Positions 9,346 through 16,930 of a stretch of DNA of 48,021 nt are shown in pieces. How positions within the stretch are numbered: position 1 is the stretch's first letter; each line of letters opens with the position of its first letter. The notes beneath the pieces were generated by a model, which saw only the letters and a list, made by a program, of their open reading frames with translations, ran no database searches and had not been told where the DNA came from. Source of the stretch: Microvirga massiliensis (GTDB taxonomy: Bacteria; Pseudomonadota; Alphaproteobacteria; Rhizobiales; Beijerinckiaceae); the NCBI RefSeq assembly GCF_001006805.1, contig NZ_LN811350.1:156338-204358 (forward strand), read 5' to 3'. Both the position numbers and the translations under genes were made by a program.

Positions 9346-9404
9346 AAAGGCTTTTGGCAATGCTGAAGGAGAGCAAAGGCTTTTGGCAATACCCGAAGGA
9401 GTGC
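9346..9404. repeat. Two tandem 29-base repeats upstream of the membrane-protein operon
   Basis: AAAGGCTTTTGGCAAT occurs at 9346 and again at 9375, each followed by a similar (G/C)GAAGGAG tail. The repeats sit 30-90 bases upstream of the minus-strand start at 9316, over the expected promoter. They could be regulator-binding sites. Confidence 0.6.
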
Positions 9405-9604
9405 TCGATAAGAATAGCTCGAGTATTAAATTATTCTGCGAATCCGCCGGGCGACCAACTACCGATTTAGACTAATCTATGCACCGCAGGTTGTATGACT
9501 CGTATGCCCAGAGTAATAGCCCAGCGTACGGCTTGTACATTGTGTTGTAAGCAGTACGCTAGGACCAACCTCTATCAACGTACACGAGTCCATTCGGATG
9601 ATAG

Positions 9605-9832
9605 CTATGCCGACCGGTGCTCGTTGAAGCCGCACGTCGCTGGCTCGATGTTCAGCGGACCATTAGCGAGAACCCGATACACGCTCGACGGTCCTACCTT
9701 GAGTGTCTTGGCGATGTTCGCAGGGCTGAACCCTTCCTTTTTCAAGCGGATGATCTCCGCGGTCTGATGCCATGCAACTCGCACTCTCACTGGAATTTCT
9801 CTTCTGAGCCTTCCGGATTCCGGCTGCTTCAA
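9605..9832 (-). pseudogene. Remnant of a serine recombinase (C-terminal DNA-binding end)
   Basis: The 75 codons encode a Hin-type helix-turn-helix (QTAEIIRLKKEGFSPANIAK, then VGPSSVYRVLA). This closely parallels the C terminus of the intact recombinase at 13166-13738 (EIVRLKREGKSPADIAR, then VGRSSVYRILA). The catalytic N-terminal domain is missing. It is a decayed second recombinase, evidence of past rearrangement in the island. Confidence 0.7.
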
Positions 9833-10045
9833 CGGCGTATTCGTTCCGTGACGGATGTGGTGGTTTCGTTCTTCGCGCTCGTGGGTCGGCGTTACCGGGT
9901 GGCCGATATCGCTTCAGATATCGACTGGTTGATCGATATGTCTGGCCTCGATGTGCCGCACGCGATCAAGAACGATCACGAACTCGACGCTTTGATCTCG
10001 GCCCGGGCGACCCAAACCCGCCTCCTGGTGCATCTGAAGCAATGA
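9827..10045 (+). pseudogene. C-terminal gene fragment, possibly DUF429-like
   Basis: An open stretch without a credible start encodes a natural-looking tail (DVVVSFFALVGRRYRVADIA, and further on HAIKNDHELDALISARATQ). The ND-HELDAL-ISA pattern resembles the end of DUF429-type nuclease-fold proteins, but the match is by eye and weak. It abuts the recombinase remnant. Confidence 0.3.
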
Positions 10046-10347
10046 CGACTTTCTGAGTTTTCGGTTCAAAATGCCAATAGATCCTGCCCTTGTGTCATAG
10101 ACTGACACCCGATCTGGACCCCTTCAGATCTGTGCCAATGACATGGCATCTGAGAATTGGCAGGCCCGTGGGGACGATTCGTGAGCCTAGTGGCACAAGT
10201 TGTCACGACGCATTTCCCTATCATGACGAAGTCCAACCGGCCGATAAGTTGTATGAAGCAAGGTCCGGTTTACTGGACCCGCTATAATCGTCGTTGGTTG
10301 GCCCGATCGCAGACATCGGGGCTTGATCCGAGAGCCCCGTGGATCAG
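10046..10347. other. Gene-free stretch with a palindromic repeat
   Basis: It contains one copy of the 22-base palindrome family (10260-10281) and a GATCTG...CAGATC inverted repeat near 10112-10131. No gene is visible. Confidence 0.4.
10260..10281. repeat. 22-base palindromic repeat, copy A
   Basis: The left half is AAGGTCCGGT and the right half ACTGGACCCG, with TT between. Two further copies lie at 13889-13910 and 40012-40033. The shared pattern is AAGGTCC(A/G)GT then CTGGAC. All three lie in or next to gene ends or spacers within the island. Confidence 0.6.
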
Positions 10348-10998
10348 CTATCCCTGAAAACCCGTATACCGGCGGTGCATATCCTCTCCGGCTGTCCGCA
10401 CTAATTCCCACTCCGCTGAGGAGAGCCCAAAATTCTCCTGAGCATACCGGCACAAATTGGAGCCCGGCGCTAACTTATATGGCGACATCATGCCCCAAAC
10501 ACGATGGAGACCTGTGTAGGTCGTCATCTGTCCTGGCTCTCGCATACCGAAGAGAAGACCACACGACAGTCGATTTGAACGTCCCCGGTAGGCAGCCTCT
10601 ATGTCGAGGTGTGGAATGTCATCCTCCAGCCGGATTGATAGCTCCCCAAACAACTGTTCCAAAGGAAGATCAGACACCCCATTCATCCGAGCGCTACTTG
10701 CCGCGAGACCGACAGCATACCCTGCGGTGAAGTCATCTGTCGCGAACCGGAGGGCTGCCTTCAGCGGTCCTAACTGATGGTCCTCTCTTTCAAAGCGTGC
10801 CTTTTGATCACGAATTGCATTGGCGGCTATCATGGCCCCCAAACTAACGGCAGTGTCGGTATCCTCACCAACCAATGTTTTCTGAGAGGCAGATCTGTCG
10901 GATGTTTGTGAACGCGGATGATTCGGGGCAAGGTTAATCCGAGATCTTACTGAATTGCCTGCCCCATTCTCTCGCTTTCGCCCAAACCAACCAAACAT
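10348..10998 (-). CDS. Unknown 216-residue protein
   Basis: The protein starts MFGWFGRKRENG after a strong GGGGGAG ribosome site. About 45 polar, probably disordered residues follow, then a helical domain with a Gly/Ala-rich centre (FTAGYAVGLAASSARMNG). No membrane segment, signal peptide or catalytic motif is apparent. It lies about 100 bases downstream of the dCTP deaminase gene on the same strand and could be co-transcribed with it, but the link is only positional. Confidence 0.6.
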   Translation of the reverse strand: MFGWFGRKRENGAGNSVRSRINLAPNHPRSQTSDRSASQKTLVGEDTDTAVSLGAMIAANAIRDQKARFEREDHQLGPLKAALRFATDDFTAGYAVGLAASSARMNGVSDLPLEQLFGELSIRLEDDIPHLDIEAAYRGRSNRLSCGLLFGMREPGQMTTYTGLHRVWGMMSPYKLAPGSNLCRYAQENFGLSSAEWELVRTAGEDMHRRYTGFQG

Positions 10999-11102
10999 TG
11001 TCTCCCCCGAGATGACAGCCCTGGCACACGAGCAACCTAAGCAGTTTCACGTCCAGGATGCTAGTCCGGCGGACTGGCAACTATAATGCGAGATCTGCTT
11101 AC

Positions 11103-12668
11103 CTAGTTGGCTCCGGTGAGTTGGTCCTCGCCATCCTCTGCTTTCGCAGCAGCCTCGGCCTCTTTTTTCGCGATAAGTTCGGCAAGCCGCAAGGCAACCA
11201 CCGCCTCCGCTTCATAATGAGGTGGAACAACAACGTCGATCATCGGGCGACGCGGATCACTCTTCCATTTCATGGCCGCTCCATCAGATCCCTTGCGCTT
11301 TCCCTTTTCGAATAGGTCGCGATATCGAAATGGAGATATCCCCATAAACGGCTGAAACGAGACCTTATTGGTCTCACTCGGGTCATCGATCTGAATCGAG
11401 TCGCTATGCAGTTTCTCGGCATAGCTTTTTGGATATGGCTCCAGATAGACTACCCTCTTGATGCCACTCGCAACGATGTGTTTCGCACAGAGGTGACAGG
11501 GGAACGTCGTTGAGTACAGGGTCGCCCCTCGAACTGAGGTGCCATTTCGGGCCGCGTCACAAATGGCAGACATTTCCGCATGAATGATTCTCCCGAATTC
11601 GATGATGTCCATGACACGGGAATCGCGGTAGCGCCTCCCGTCATCCTTGCTGAGCAACTTCTCCACGACTGCCTTAGCCTCTTTGAGATCCAGCAACTCG
11701 TCGCTTAAGAACTTATCGCTGAGCAGGCGGGAGACAATCTCCGCGAATATCTCGACCTTGTTCAGTTCATTAGGGTCGTATCCAACTCTGATGTCGCGGC
11801 TATCCAGCGGATCTCCTGTCCAGTAAGTGCCTCCCCCGGCTTTTGGAACTTCGTTTGATCCTACGCTGATAACCTCTCCTGTTGCCGAGAATATCGCGGC
11901 TCCCACTTGGCGTGACAAATCATTCGACCGCAGCGAAGCTGACTTGGCCAAGTACATGCCGTATTCTTCGCGCGTCGGCGATATTTCATTGCTCCCAAAG
12001 AGCGCATCTATAAATCTTTGGATCGAAGCCGTTGCAGCCTCACGATTGCTCGAATCGACGAAAACGTCACCGAGTGGAAACGCGTTGCTGATATTTTGGC
12101 CGTAGTCCTCGTCTTCCTTACTATCTCTCTCCATGAGGGCTTCCGCCCCTTTCCGCGCCTCTTTCTCGTCCTTGGTTCCCCTGGACCGCATCTTGAGTTG
12201 GGCAACGAGGTAGTCCTCGCGCTTCTTGGGATCGCCGTAAATGGACACCTGAATGTATTGCCGACCAAAAACTGCGCGTAAAAGACGAGTCTCCTCGGGC
12301 GTTTTTAATTGGCGGATGATATAGGCAGTGGGACGGCTCTCGGAACTATGTTTCTCGGACCTAAGTCTCTTGATCGCAACAATTCCGAGCGCAGCCAATA
12401 TGTCATTTGCGCCGTATTTCTTCCTTAGATCATTAGCATAACGTATCTTCGAGTCATAATTTTTGGCCATGTCGGTGTCATCAATAGTGACATCCGATTT
12501 CAGTTCCAGCATAAGGCCCGTAAGACGGACTAACTCCTCTTTGTAGTTAAAACTCCTTAGGGCGTCCGCGATCGCAGTCTGGATATAATCCAGATCAACA
12601 CCAATTGGCCCTACCAGCCCGAACACCAAATCGGGAAAATCGATGGGCGGAGCGAAATTTACTTTCAT
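11103..12668 (-). CDS. Anti-phage dCTP deaminase (DCD/AvcD-like)
   Basis: This 521-residue protein matches the two-domain anti-phage deaminases in length and order. Residues 17-26 give a P-loop-like strand (GLVGPIG) at the start of the N-terminal nucleotide-kinase-like domain. The C-terminal zinc cytidine deaminase has the metal-binding and catalytic HAE motif (IIHAEMSAI, about residue 363) and the PCHLC cysteine pair (about 393). In studied relatives, phage infection releases deaminase activity that converts dCTP and dCMP to uracil nucleotides, starving phage DNA synthesis. In the Vibrio AvcID relative, activity is restrained by an upstream RNA inhibitor; here a small gene on the opposite strand occupies that upstream region. 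The C-terminal tail is an Ala/Glu-rich helix. The GC content is below that of the flank, fitting transfer. Confidence 0.88.
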   Translation of the reverse strand: MKVNFAPPIDFPDLVFGLVGPIGVDLDYIQTAIADALRSFNYKEELVRLTGLMLELKSDVTIDDTDMAKNYDSKIRYANDLRKKYGANDILAALGIVAIKRLRSEKHSSESRPTAYIIRQLKTPEETRLLRAVFGRQYIQVSIYGDPKKREDYLVAQLKMRSRGTKDEKEARKGAEALMERDSKEDEDYGQNISNAFPLGDVFVDSSNREAATASIQRFIDALFGSNEISPTREEYGMYLAKSASLRSNDLSRQVGAAIFSATGEVISVGSNEVPKAGGGTYWTGDPLDSRDIRVGYDPNELNKVEIFAEIVSRLLSDKFLSDELLDLKEAKAVVEKLLSKDDGRRYRDSRVMDIIEFGRIIHAEMSAICDAARNGTSVRGATLYSTTFPCHLCAKHIVASGIKRVVYLEPYPKSYAEKLHSDSIQIDDPSETNKVSFQPFMGISPFRYRDLFEKGKRKGSDGAAMKWKSDPRRPMIDVVVPPHYEAEAVVALRLAELIAKKEAEAAAKAEDGEDQLTGAN

Positions 12669-12760
12669 TGTGGAACTTTCCGCTTCCTTAGCGATTCTGG
12701 CTTGAGGTAGTTGGGCCGTGCGTTACGGTCTGCACGATTCGTGCACTAAGGGGGACAGGC

Positions 12761-12955
12761 ATGCGACAAGGAGCGGCATTCTCGCCGGGCTGGCTTAGAA
12801 CCGAAATTGAAACCTCCCTTCGGCAGGTGGCTGACAAGCCGTACATTCCTGCACAGGTGATGGAGTCCTTTAAACGGGCTGAGAACGCAATCAAGCATTC
12901 TGACAGCTTGCAACGTTCACAGGGCGACAATCGTCGTTCTGAGAAGATAGCATAA
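12761..12955 (+). CDS. Small 64-residue protein divergent from the dCTP deaminase
   Basis: The ATG follows a GGGGGAC ribosome site. The product is soluble and helical (WLRTEIETSLRQVADKPYIP and VMESFKRAENAIKH are natural helical stretches). It starts about 90 bases from the deaminase start, transcribed away from it. It could be an unrelated small gene, or part of deaminase control. No family recognised. Confidence 0.5.
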   Translation: MRQGAAFSPGWLRTEIETSLRQVADKPYIPAQVMESFKRAENAIKHSDSLQRSQGDNRRSEKIA

Positions 12956-13142
12956 TCCCCATTCGGCACTCCGCTGCCAACATTCTTCCACTAGCTCAAT
13001 GCCATGCGGCGTGCATCGCCGCGTGGCTTACACAGAATACCACCACCTCATCGTCCAAGAGGTAAAGGATCTCTCGGATCAATTCTGTCTCGCGAAAAGC
13101 CAGCCATAGGCTGAAGCGAACGTAGACGTGAGAGTAGAACTG
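12948..13142 (-). pseudogene. Frameshifted remnant of an unknown gene
   Basis: On the minus strand an open stretch beginning after a TAG encodes FYSHVYVRFSLWLAFRETE, then LLDDEVVVFCVSHAAMHAAW, and stops at TGA (12996-12998). Skipping one base there restores a natural continuation (ELVEECWQRSAEWG). It has no start codon, and its tail overlaps the plus-strand small gene. This is a decayed gene with at least one frameshift; the family is unknown. Confidence 0.5.
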
Positions 13143-13165
13143 CTACACTATCGTAGCACACGCCA

Positions 13166-13738
13166 CTAACGACTCTCTGCGATCGACAGCGGGTTGTCAG
13201 CCAGAATCCTATAGACGCTCGATCGTCCGACTTTCAGCATCCTCGCAATGTCAGCCGGGCTCTTCCCTTCCCTCTTGAGGCGAACAATCTCATCGGTCTG
13301 ACGAAGCGCGACAGGAACACGCCCGCGAAACTTCCCTTCTTTTTGTGCCTTGCGGATTCCGACAGCCTGCCTCTCAAGCATTACTTCTCGTTCCCACTGA
13401 ACGATCGAGCCGATGAGATTTGTAAGTAAGCGACCGTTTGGCGTCGCCGTGTCTACGCCCATGTCCAGAATGCGGAGCGAAACCTTCTTGGCATCCAAGT
13501 GCTGAATGATCTGCCAGAGGTGGGGAACAGACCGAGCCAGTCTTGAAAGGGTTGTTACGCAGAGGGTGTCACCATCCCTAACCCAATCCAGGGCCTGATC
13601 GAGAACAGGTCGTTGGCCCACCGAGGAGGTCTCCTCGATGAACAGCTTCTCGCAGCCTAATTTCCTAAGGGCCTCGATCTGATGCTCCAAACCGGCCTTC
13701 TGGTCATTGGTTGACGTGCGAGCAAGCCCAACGAGCAT
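13166..13738 (-). CDS. Serine recombinase (resolvase/invertase family)
   Basis: This 190-residue small serine recombinase has the catalytic serine in LARTSTNDQ near residue 10. It also shows the conserved SRLARS segment (about residue 90), the MLERQAVGIRKAQKEG long helix, and a C-terminal Hin-type helix-turn-helix ending in SSVYRILA. The ATG at 13738 is preferred because GGAG lies seven bases before it; a TTG four codons upstream overlaps that site. Such enzymes resolve cointegrates or invert segments. No transposase is nearby, so it is probably a resident of the island rather than part of an intact transposon. An inverted repeat and a palindrome lie upstream. Confidence 0.88.
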   Translation of the reverse strand: MLVGLARTSTNDQKAGLEHQIEALRKLGCEKLFIEETSSVGQRPVLDQALDWVRDGDTLCVTTLSRLARSVPHLWQIIQHLDAKKVSLRILDMGVDTATPNGRLLTNLIGSIVQWEREVMLERQAVGIRKAQKEGKFRGRVPVALRQTDEIVRLKREGKSPADIARMLKVGRSSVYRILADNPLSIAESR

Positions 13739-13805
13739 GTAGTTCTCCAAGTGCGTTTTGGGACAACTTGATGGGAATTGCCAAGCTTGTCAAATGGGAC
13801 TACTC

Positions 13806-13844
13806 GTGTGGGATAGTTCCGGCCGCAAATGGGAGTTCCCACAC
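13806..13844. promoter_or_regulatory. Inverted repeat upstream of the recombinase gene
   Basis: Arms GTGTGGGA and TCCCACAC lie 70-105 bases upstream of the recombinase start. This is a plausible resolution or regulatory site, judged from position only. Confidence 0.3.
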
Positions 13845-13888
13845 GCCCTTGGTCTGTGGGACGGGCGAACAGCCCTCCGGCCCAGTTC

Positions 13889-13910
13889 AAGGTCCAGTCC
13901 ACTGGACCTT
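13889..13910. repeat. 22-base palindromic repeat, copy B (perfect)
   Basis: Arms AAGGTCCAGT and ACTGGACCTT are perfect reverse complements with CC between. It is the best copy of the three-member family. Confidence 0.7.
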
Positions 13911-14142
13911 CGAGGCCGCACGCGCGGAAACTCTTTCAGAGTCTTGAACCACCTCCACTAGGTTGCTCAAACACGCCTGCGCTCGTGAGACTGGTCGGTG
14001 ACACCTACCGTCCATTCTAAATACGTGCATGGAACGAAGGTGTAGTTCCCAAAATCGATGCCGATCCCTGGAATGCGTTACCTGCGCCAGCCGGTGTGCC
14101 TTCCGACTTTCTCGGCGCATTCTCTCCACCTGTCCTCGGCGG

Positions 14143-14577
14143 ATGTATGTCATGGAGTGCGAGACGGCGATCTCATCGCCCCGCGACTTCGGGAAGTGGC
14201 GCACTGCCGTTCGAAATGTGATTGACCACAACAGGAGGCGGACCAACTGGTGGCGAGATGTCGGCCTGTGGGCGTGGCTCTCAGCGGACGGTTGGATCAG
14301 AGGCGTCGTCAGCCTGGGCGCGATGACCGAGGATGAGTTCGTGAGTGCCGTTGGCCGACGCTGGCCCACCGTGCTGCGGTATATTGAGCCGCCGGGGCTG
14401 CGAAATGAGATCATCGCCGTCGTACGACCGGGAGTAATCTGCCCTGGAACTTCATCAGGACGATATCAGTCGATCCGGACAGCGATCTGGCCTCGCAAGG
14501 CGGCGCAGCGCATGATCTCGCAACCAACGGCCGGTCGCCTTCGGGTCTGGGACGATCCCATGCCGGTTCTCGTTTGA
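14143..14577 (+). CDS. Unknown Trp/Arg-rich 144-residue protein
   Basis: The start at the ATG of MYVMECETAI is chosen because the residues further upstream have unnatural composition; GGCGG precedes it. The protein is rich in Trp and Arg (WRTAVRNVIDHNRRRTNWW, then VGLWAWLSADGWIRG) and ends in an acidic-proline tail (VWDDPMPVLV). No catalytic or membrane motif is visible. It stands alone on the plus strand. I do not recognise the family. Confidence 0.5.
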   Translation: MYVMECETAISSPRDFGKWRTAVRNVIDHNRRRTNWWRDVGLWAWLSADGWIRGVVSLGAMTEDEFVSAVGRRWPTVLRYIEPPGLRNEIIAVVRPGVICPGTSSGRYQSIRTAIWPRKAAQRMISQPTAGRLRVWDDPMPVLV

Positions 14578-14678
14578 TCTGGCGACTGTTCGTCTAAACA
14601 TGCTTTAGGAGAATTGTGCCCCTGCGGCTAATAGAGGAGATCCTACGCAGTTTGCATTCCGCATATCGCAGTCTGCGA

Positions 14679-15023
14679 TTAGCAGAAGTATATCTTAAAC
14701 AGAGCGGCATCGCCCTGTTGAACAAACCGAAAGTCATAGCCGATGAGAACCATGCGATCATTGCGGATCGGCTCAATCTCATAGTCACCCGGACACTGCT
14801 GCTTGCACCACACGCGGCGATGGTGGAACTGCCGTTCGAAAAGTTCATCCCCAAGATGCTCACGCGAGAGGCCCGTGCATGTGACCACGTTCGGGGTAGC
14901 GGCTCGGCGAGCCGGTGTGATGAACCCCGATTTGAGGCCCAGAACCGCAGCATGCTGGTGCAGCCGGGCCAGGAAGGCGGGCGGTATCCACGGTAGCGTA
15001 GTTATGATTTCCCGGTATCGCAT
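14679..15023 (-). CDS. Unknown 114-residue protein
   Basis: The ATG follows a strong AGAGGA ribosome site, which favours this frame over two overlapping open frames. The protein starts MRYREIITTLPWIPPAFLAR. It has a Cys/His-containing middle (VTCTGLSREHLGDELFERQF, HHRRVWCKQQCPG) and ends in FKIYFC. Four cysteines and several histidines might bind metal. No family recognised. Confidence 0.5.
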   Translation of the reverse strand: MRYREIITTLPWIPPAFLARLHQHAAVLGLKSGFITPARRAATPNVVTCTGLSREHLGDELFERQFHHRRVWCKQQCPGDYEIEPIRNDRMVLIGYDFRFVQQGDAALFKIYFC

Positions 15024-15339
15024 GGATATCCTCTTCTGATGATGAGGTATTTATCCCCGATGTTCGGGAGTCAGACGCGAGAGATCGATACGCCTCTTCG
15101 CTTCATTTCTGTGCTGACGGTCGGGCTGCTCGTTATCCCGACCGTTACCCTTTAGGCCGCCCCAAACCAGTACTCGCCAGAGCAAATACAAGACCATAAG
15201 TAATTGTCGTTTTGGGTCACAAGAACGCTCGCCTTGCGAATTAGATCGGAACGAGCCTGAGCAGCATTCGATGAGTAGAGCAGATTGTTTCTCAAAACAC
15301 TGAGGAACTACGGTTCTTGTCGCAGCCATGCATCGAATG
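15024..15339. other. Gene-free stretch
   Basis: A minus-strand open frame crosses it but has poor composition and no ribosome site. I see nothing else. Confidence 0.4.
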
Positions 15340-16044
15340 TCACTCCTCGGGAGTATCGTACCGTTCAGTCCAGACGACATACAGCATCAGCATCAGGGAA
15401 AGAGCCCAAGCAATATAAGCGCGTCTTGCTTCGGCAGCACTGATCATGCCAATCGAAGTTGGCGTATCAGGTACACCCTTCGTGTACGCGTGCACTACCG
15501 AGAACAACGTTGGATGCGACCACTCGCTGAGTGTTGAATACATCAACCTCGCTTTACCCTCGTCATCGCCTAGCTTTGTAAGAGCACGCTGGAGCGATTT
15601 GATCAGTTCTGCTGTCGAAATTGCGGGCGTTTTTTGTCCATACTTTGCTACGGCAGCTTCGGTATGCGCCTGATTAGGATCAGGGTCTTCAGCAAATAAG
15701 CGTCTGCGCTGCTCTGAAGAATTATCCAGATCAACCAAAACAGCTTCCAATGCGTCTAAATCGCCGCTCAGTTCCTCGGCACGGTCGAGTATGTACGTTG
15801 TATATGCTGCTTGCTCGAAAAAGGCACGGGCTATGATAAGGGACGAGGTCAATCGCTCGTTTTCAAGGAGAATGATGCAGTCATCGAATAGATCAACGGC
15901 TCTCGAAAGGCTTCGAATAATCCTATTTGTGACGATCTGATCAAACCGGCTGCTTACATCCGCTTCGGCCATCATTCGTACTAGGTCCCGTCGCGCATCT
16001 CTTGCGGCTGTGATTCGCTCCTTATTCTGTTGTGCATCAAACAT
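15340..16044 (-). CDS. Helical protein resembling DUF5677-type proteins
   Basis: This 234-residue protein is almost entirely helical. It has a characteristic LENERLTSSLIIARAFFEQA segment (residues 60-79) and a STLSEWSHPT motif (about residue 170), followed by a hydrophobic C-terminal helix (IAWALSLMLMLYVVW). Arg/Glu near the first motif and the later SxxSHP are the hallmark of DUF5677 and similar proteins, which have no assigned reaction but are frequent in islands. GAGGGGAC lies upstream of the ATG. It stands alone on the minus strand. The family call is by motif resemblance. Confidence 0.6.
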   Translation of the reverse strand: MFDAQQNKERITAARDARRDLVRMMAEADVSSRFDQIVTNRIIRSLSRAVDLFDDCIILLENERLTSSLIIARAFFEQAAYTTYILDRAEELSGDLDALEAVLVDLDNSSEQRRRLFAEDPDPNQAHTEAAVAKYGQKTPAISTAELIKSLQRALTKLGDDEGKARLMYSTLSEWSHPTLFSVVHAYTKGVPDTPTSIGMISAAEARRAYIAWALSLMLMLYVVWTERYDTPEE

Positions 16045-16157
16045 TGAAAGAGTCCCCTCAGGAGTGGCCTACAGGATCATTTCCGCCACGCGGTGGTGTT
16101 GCCTCGGGCATTATCCCATTGCAGCAGGCCAGCAAACACGGCGTGTAATCGGAATAC

Positions 16158-16730
16158 CTACCCGAGGCTGCGTATCGCGAATAGCTGATCAAATATGTTT
16201 TCTACCTCCTTGAACCTGCGCTCCGCCTCGGCCCGTCGGTCCGGCGGATGTCCATCCGGGTGGAGCTTCCTCCGGTAGGCGGTCCGAACCGCCGCGAGGA
16301 CGAACTCAGGGCAGTTCTCATCCAGGCCGACCCGCCGGTAAAGCGGGTTCGGCCGCCTCTCGGTCGCACGCCTCGACGCGTCCCAAGATCAAATCCGAGT
16401 ACGCTCCTCGACCAGAAGTTTTATGATCGCGATCGCGCGATCCCGCTCGCCCTTGGCCGTCATGAGAGCCTCGAACACGATTGCGATCGTGTCCTCGGCG
16501 GTGTGATGGTCCTCGATGTGGAATCCGCTGTAGTCAGCAGGGCTCCTCATCCACTCGCAGAGTGCGGCATCGCCGCTGGCGAGGAGCCGATCGATATGGT
16601 CATCACGCGAAGGAACGTTACCCGAACTGTCCCCACCCTGGTGCTGCTCGCCTTGATTGCTCGACGAGGTCTGGTCACTAGCCCTCCCGTCGTTCGTTCT
16701 CGACCTGAAGAAGCCAGCGCCCCATTTCAC
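16158..16730 (-). pseudogene. J-domain protein interrupted by an in-frame TGA
   Basis: The gene starts at GTG 16730, overlapping the TGA of the preceding gene (GTGA). The first 113 codons give a polar linker and a helical part (IDRLLASGDAALCEWMRSP; TAIVFEALMTAKGERDR-like helices). They end at TGA 16389-16391. In the same frame directly after that stop, 76 more codons encode a J domain (NPLYRRVGLDENCPEF, VRTAYRRKLHPDGHPPDRRA, ERRFKEVENIFDQLFAI) with the HPD motif intact, ending at TAG. No start codon exists between the stop and the J domain. The gene therefore looks like one co-chaperone-like protein broken by a nonsense change, CGA to TGA being the simplest route. Confidence 0.7.
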
Positions 16731-16930
16731 GGGCGGAACACCAGGGCGGGTAGCAAGTTCCCCCGCCCAATGAGACGACCAGTGGCATCGCGCGTCTCAT
16801 CCGTGCGCTCGTCGTAGAAGCCGAGCCGCCGACCGGCGGCATCCCGAGCCCCGATGCGACCCGAGATGCCATTGCCCTCGTAGCTCCCGAGCATCCAGCC
16901 CGTCCGGTCACGCACATACTCACGCGACAT
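16727..16930 (-). CDS. Small 67-residue protein, middle gene of a three-gene overlap cluster
   Basis: The product starts MSREYVRDRTGWMLGSYEG and consists of short Gly-rich repeats of beta character (RIGARDAAGRRLGFYDERTD, DATGRLIGRGNLL). This style is common in small accessory proteins of Rhizobiales. GAGG lies six bases before the ATG. Its start overlaps the end of the upstream gene by 11 bases, and its stop overlaps the GTG of the J-domain gene. The three are surely one transcript. Function unknown. Confidence 0.6.
   Translation of the reverse strand: MSREYVRDRTGWMLGSYEGNGISGRIGARDAAGRRLGFYDERTDETRDATGRLIGRGNLLPALVFRP

Larger units (their letters stand above)
13739..14142. other. Intergenic stretch upstream of the recombinase
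   Basis: It holds the inverted repeat at 13806-13844 and palindrome copy B at 13889-13910. I see no gene in it. Confidence 0.4.

Noticed and set aside
14594..14996. Two other frames overlapping 14679-15023
   Set aside because: They lack a ribosome site and natural composition, while the 114-residue frame has AGAGGA at the right distance.
16389..16391. TGA in the J-domain gene as a selenocysteine codon
   Set aside because: No selenocysteine-insertion hairpin is apparent, J-domain proteins are not selenoproteins, and the site is in a linker.
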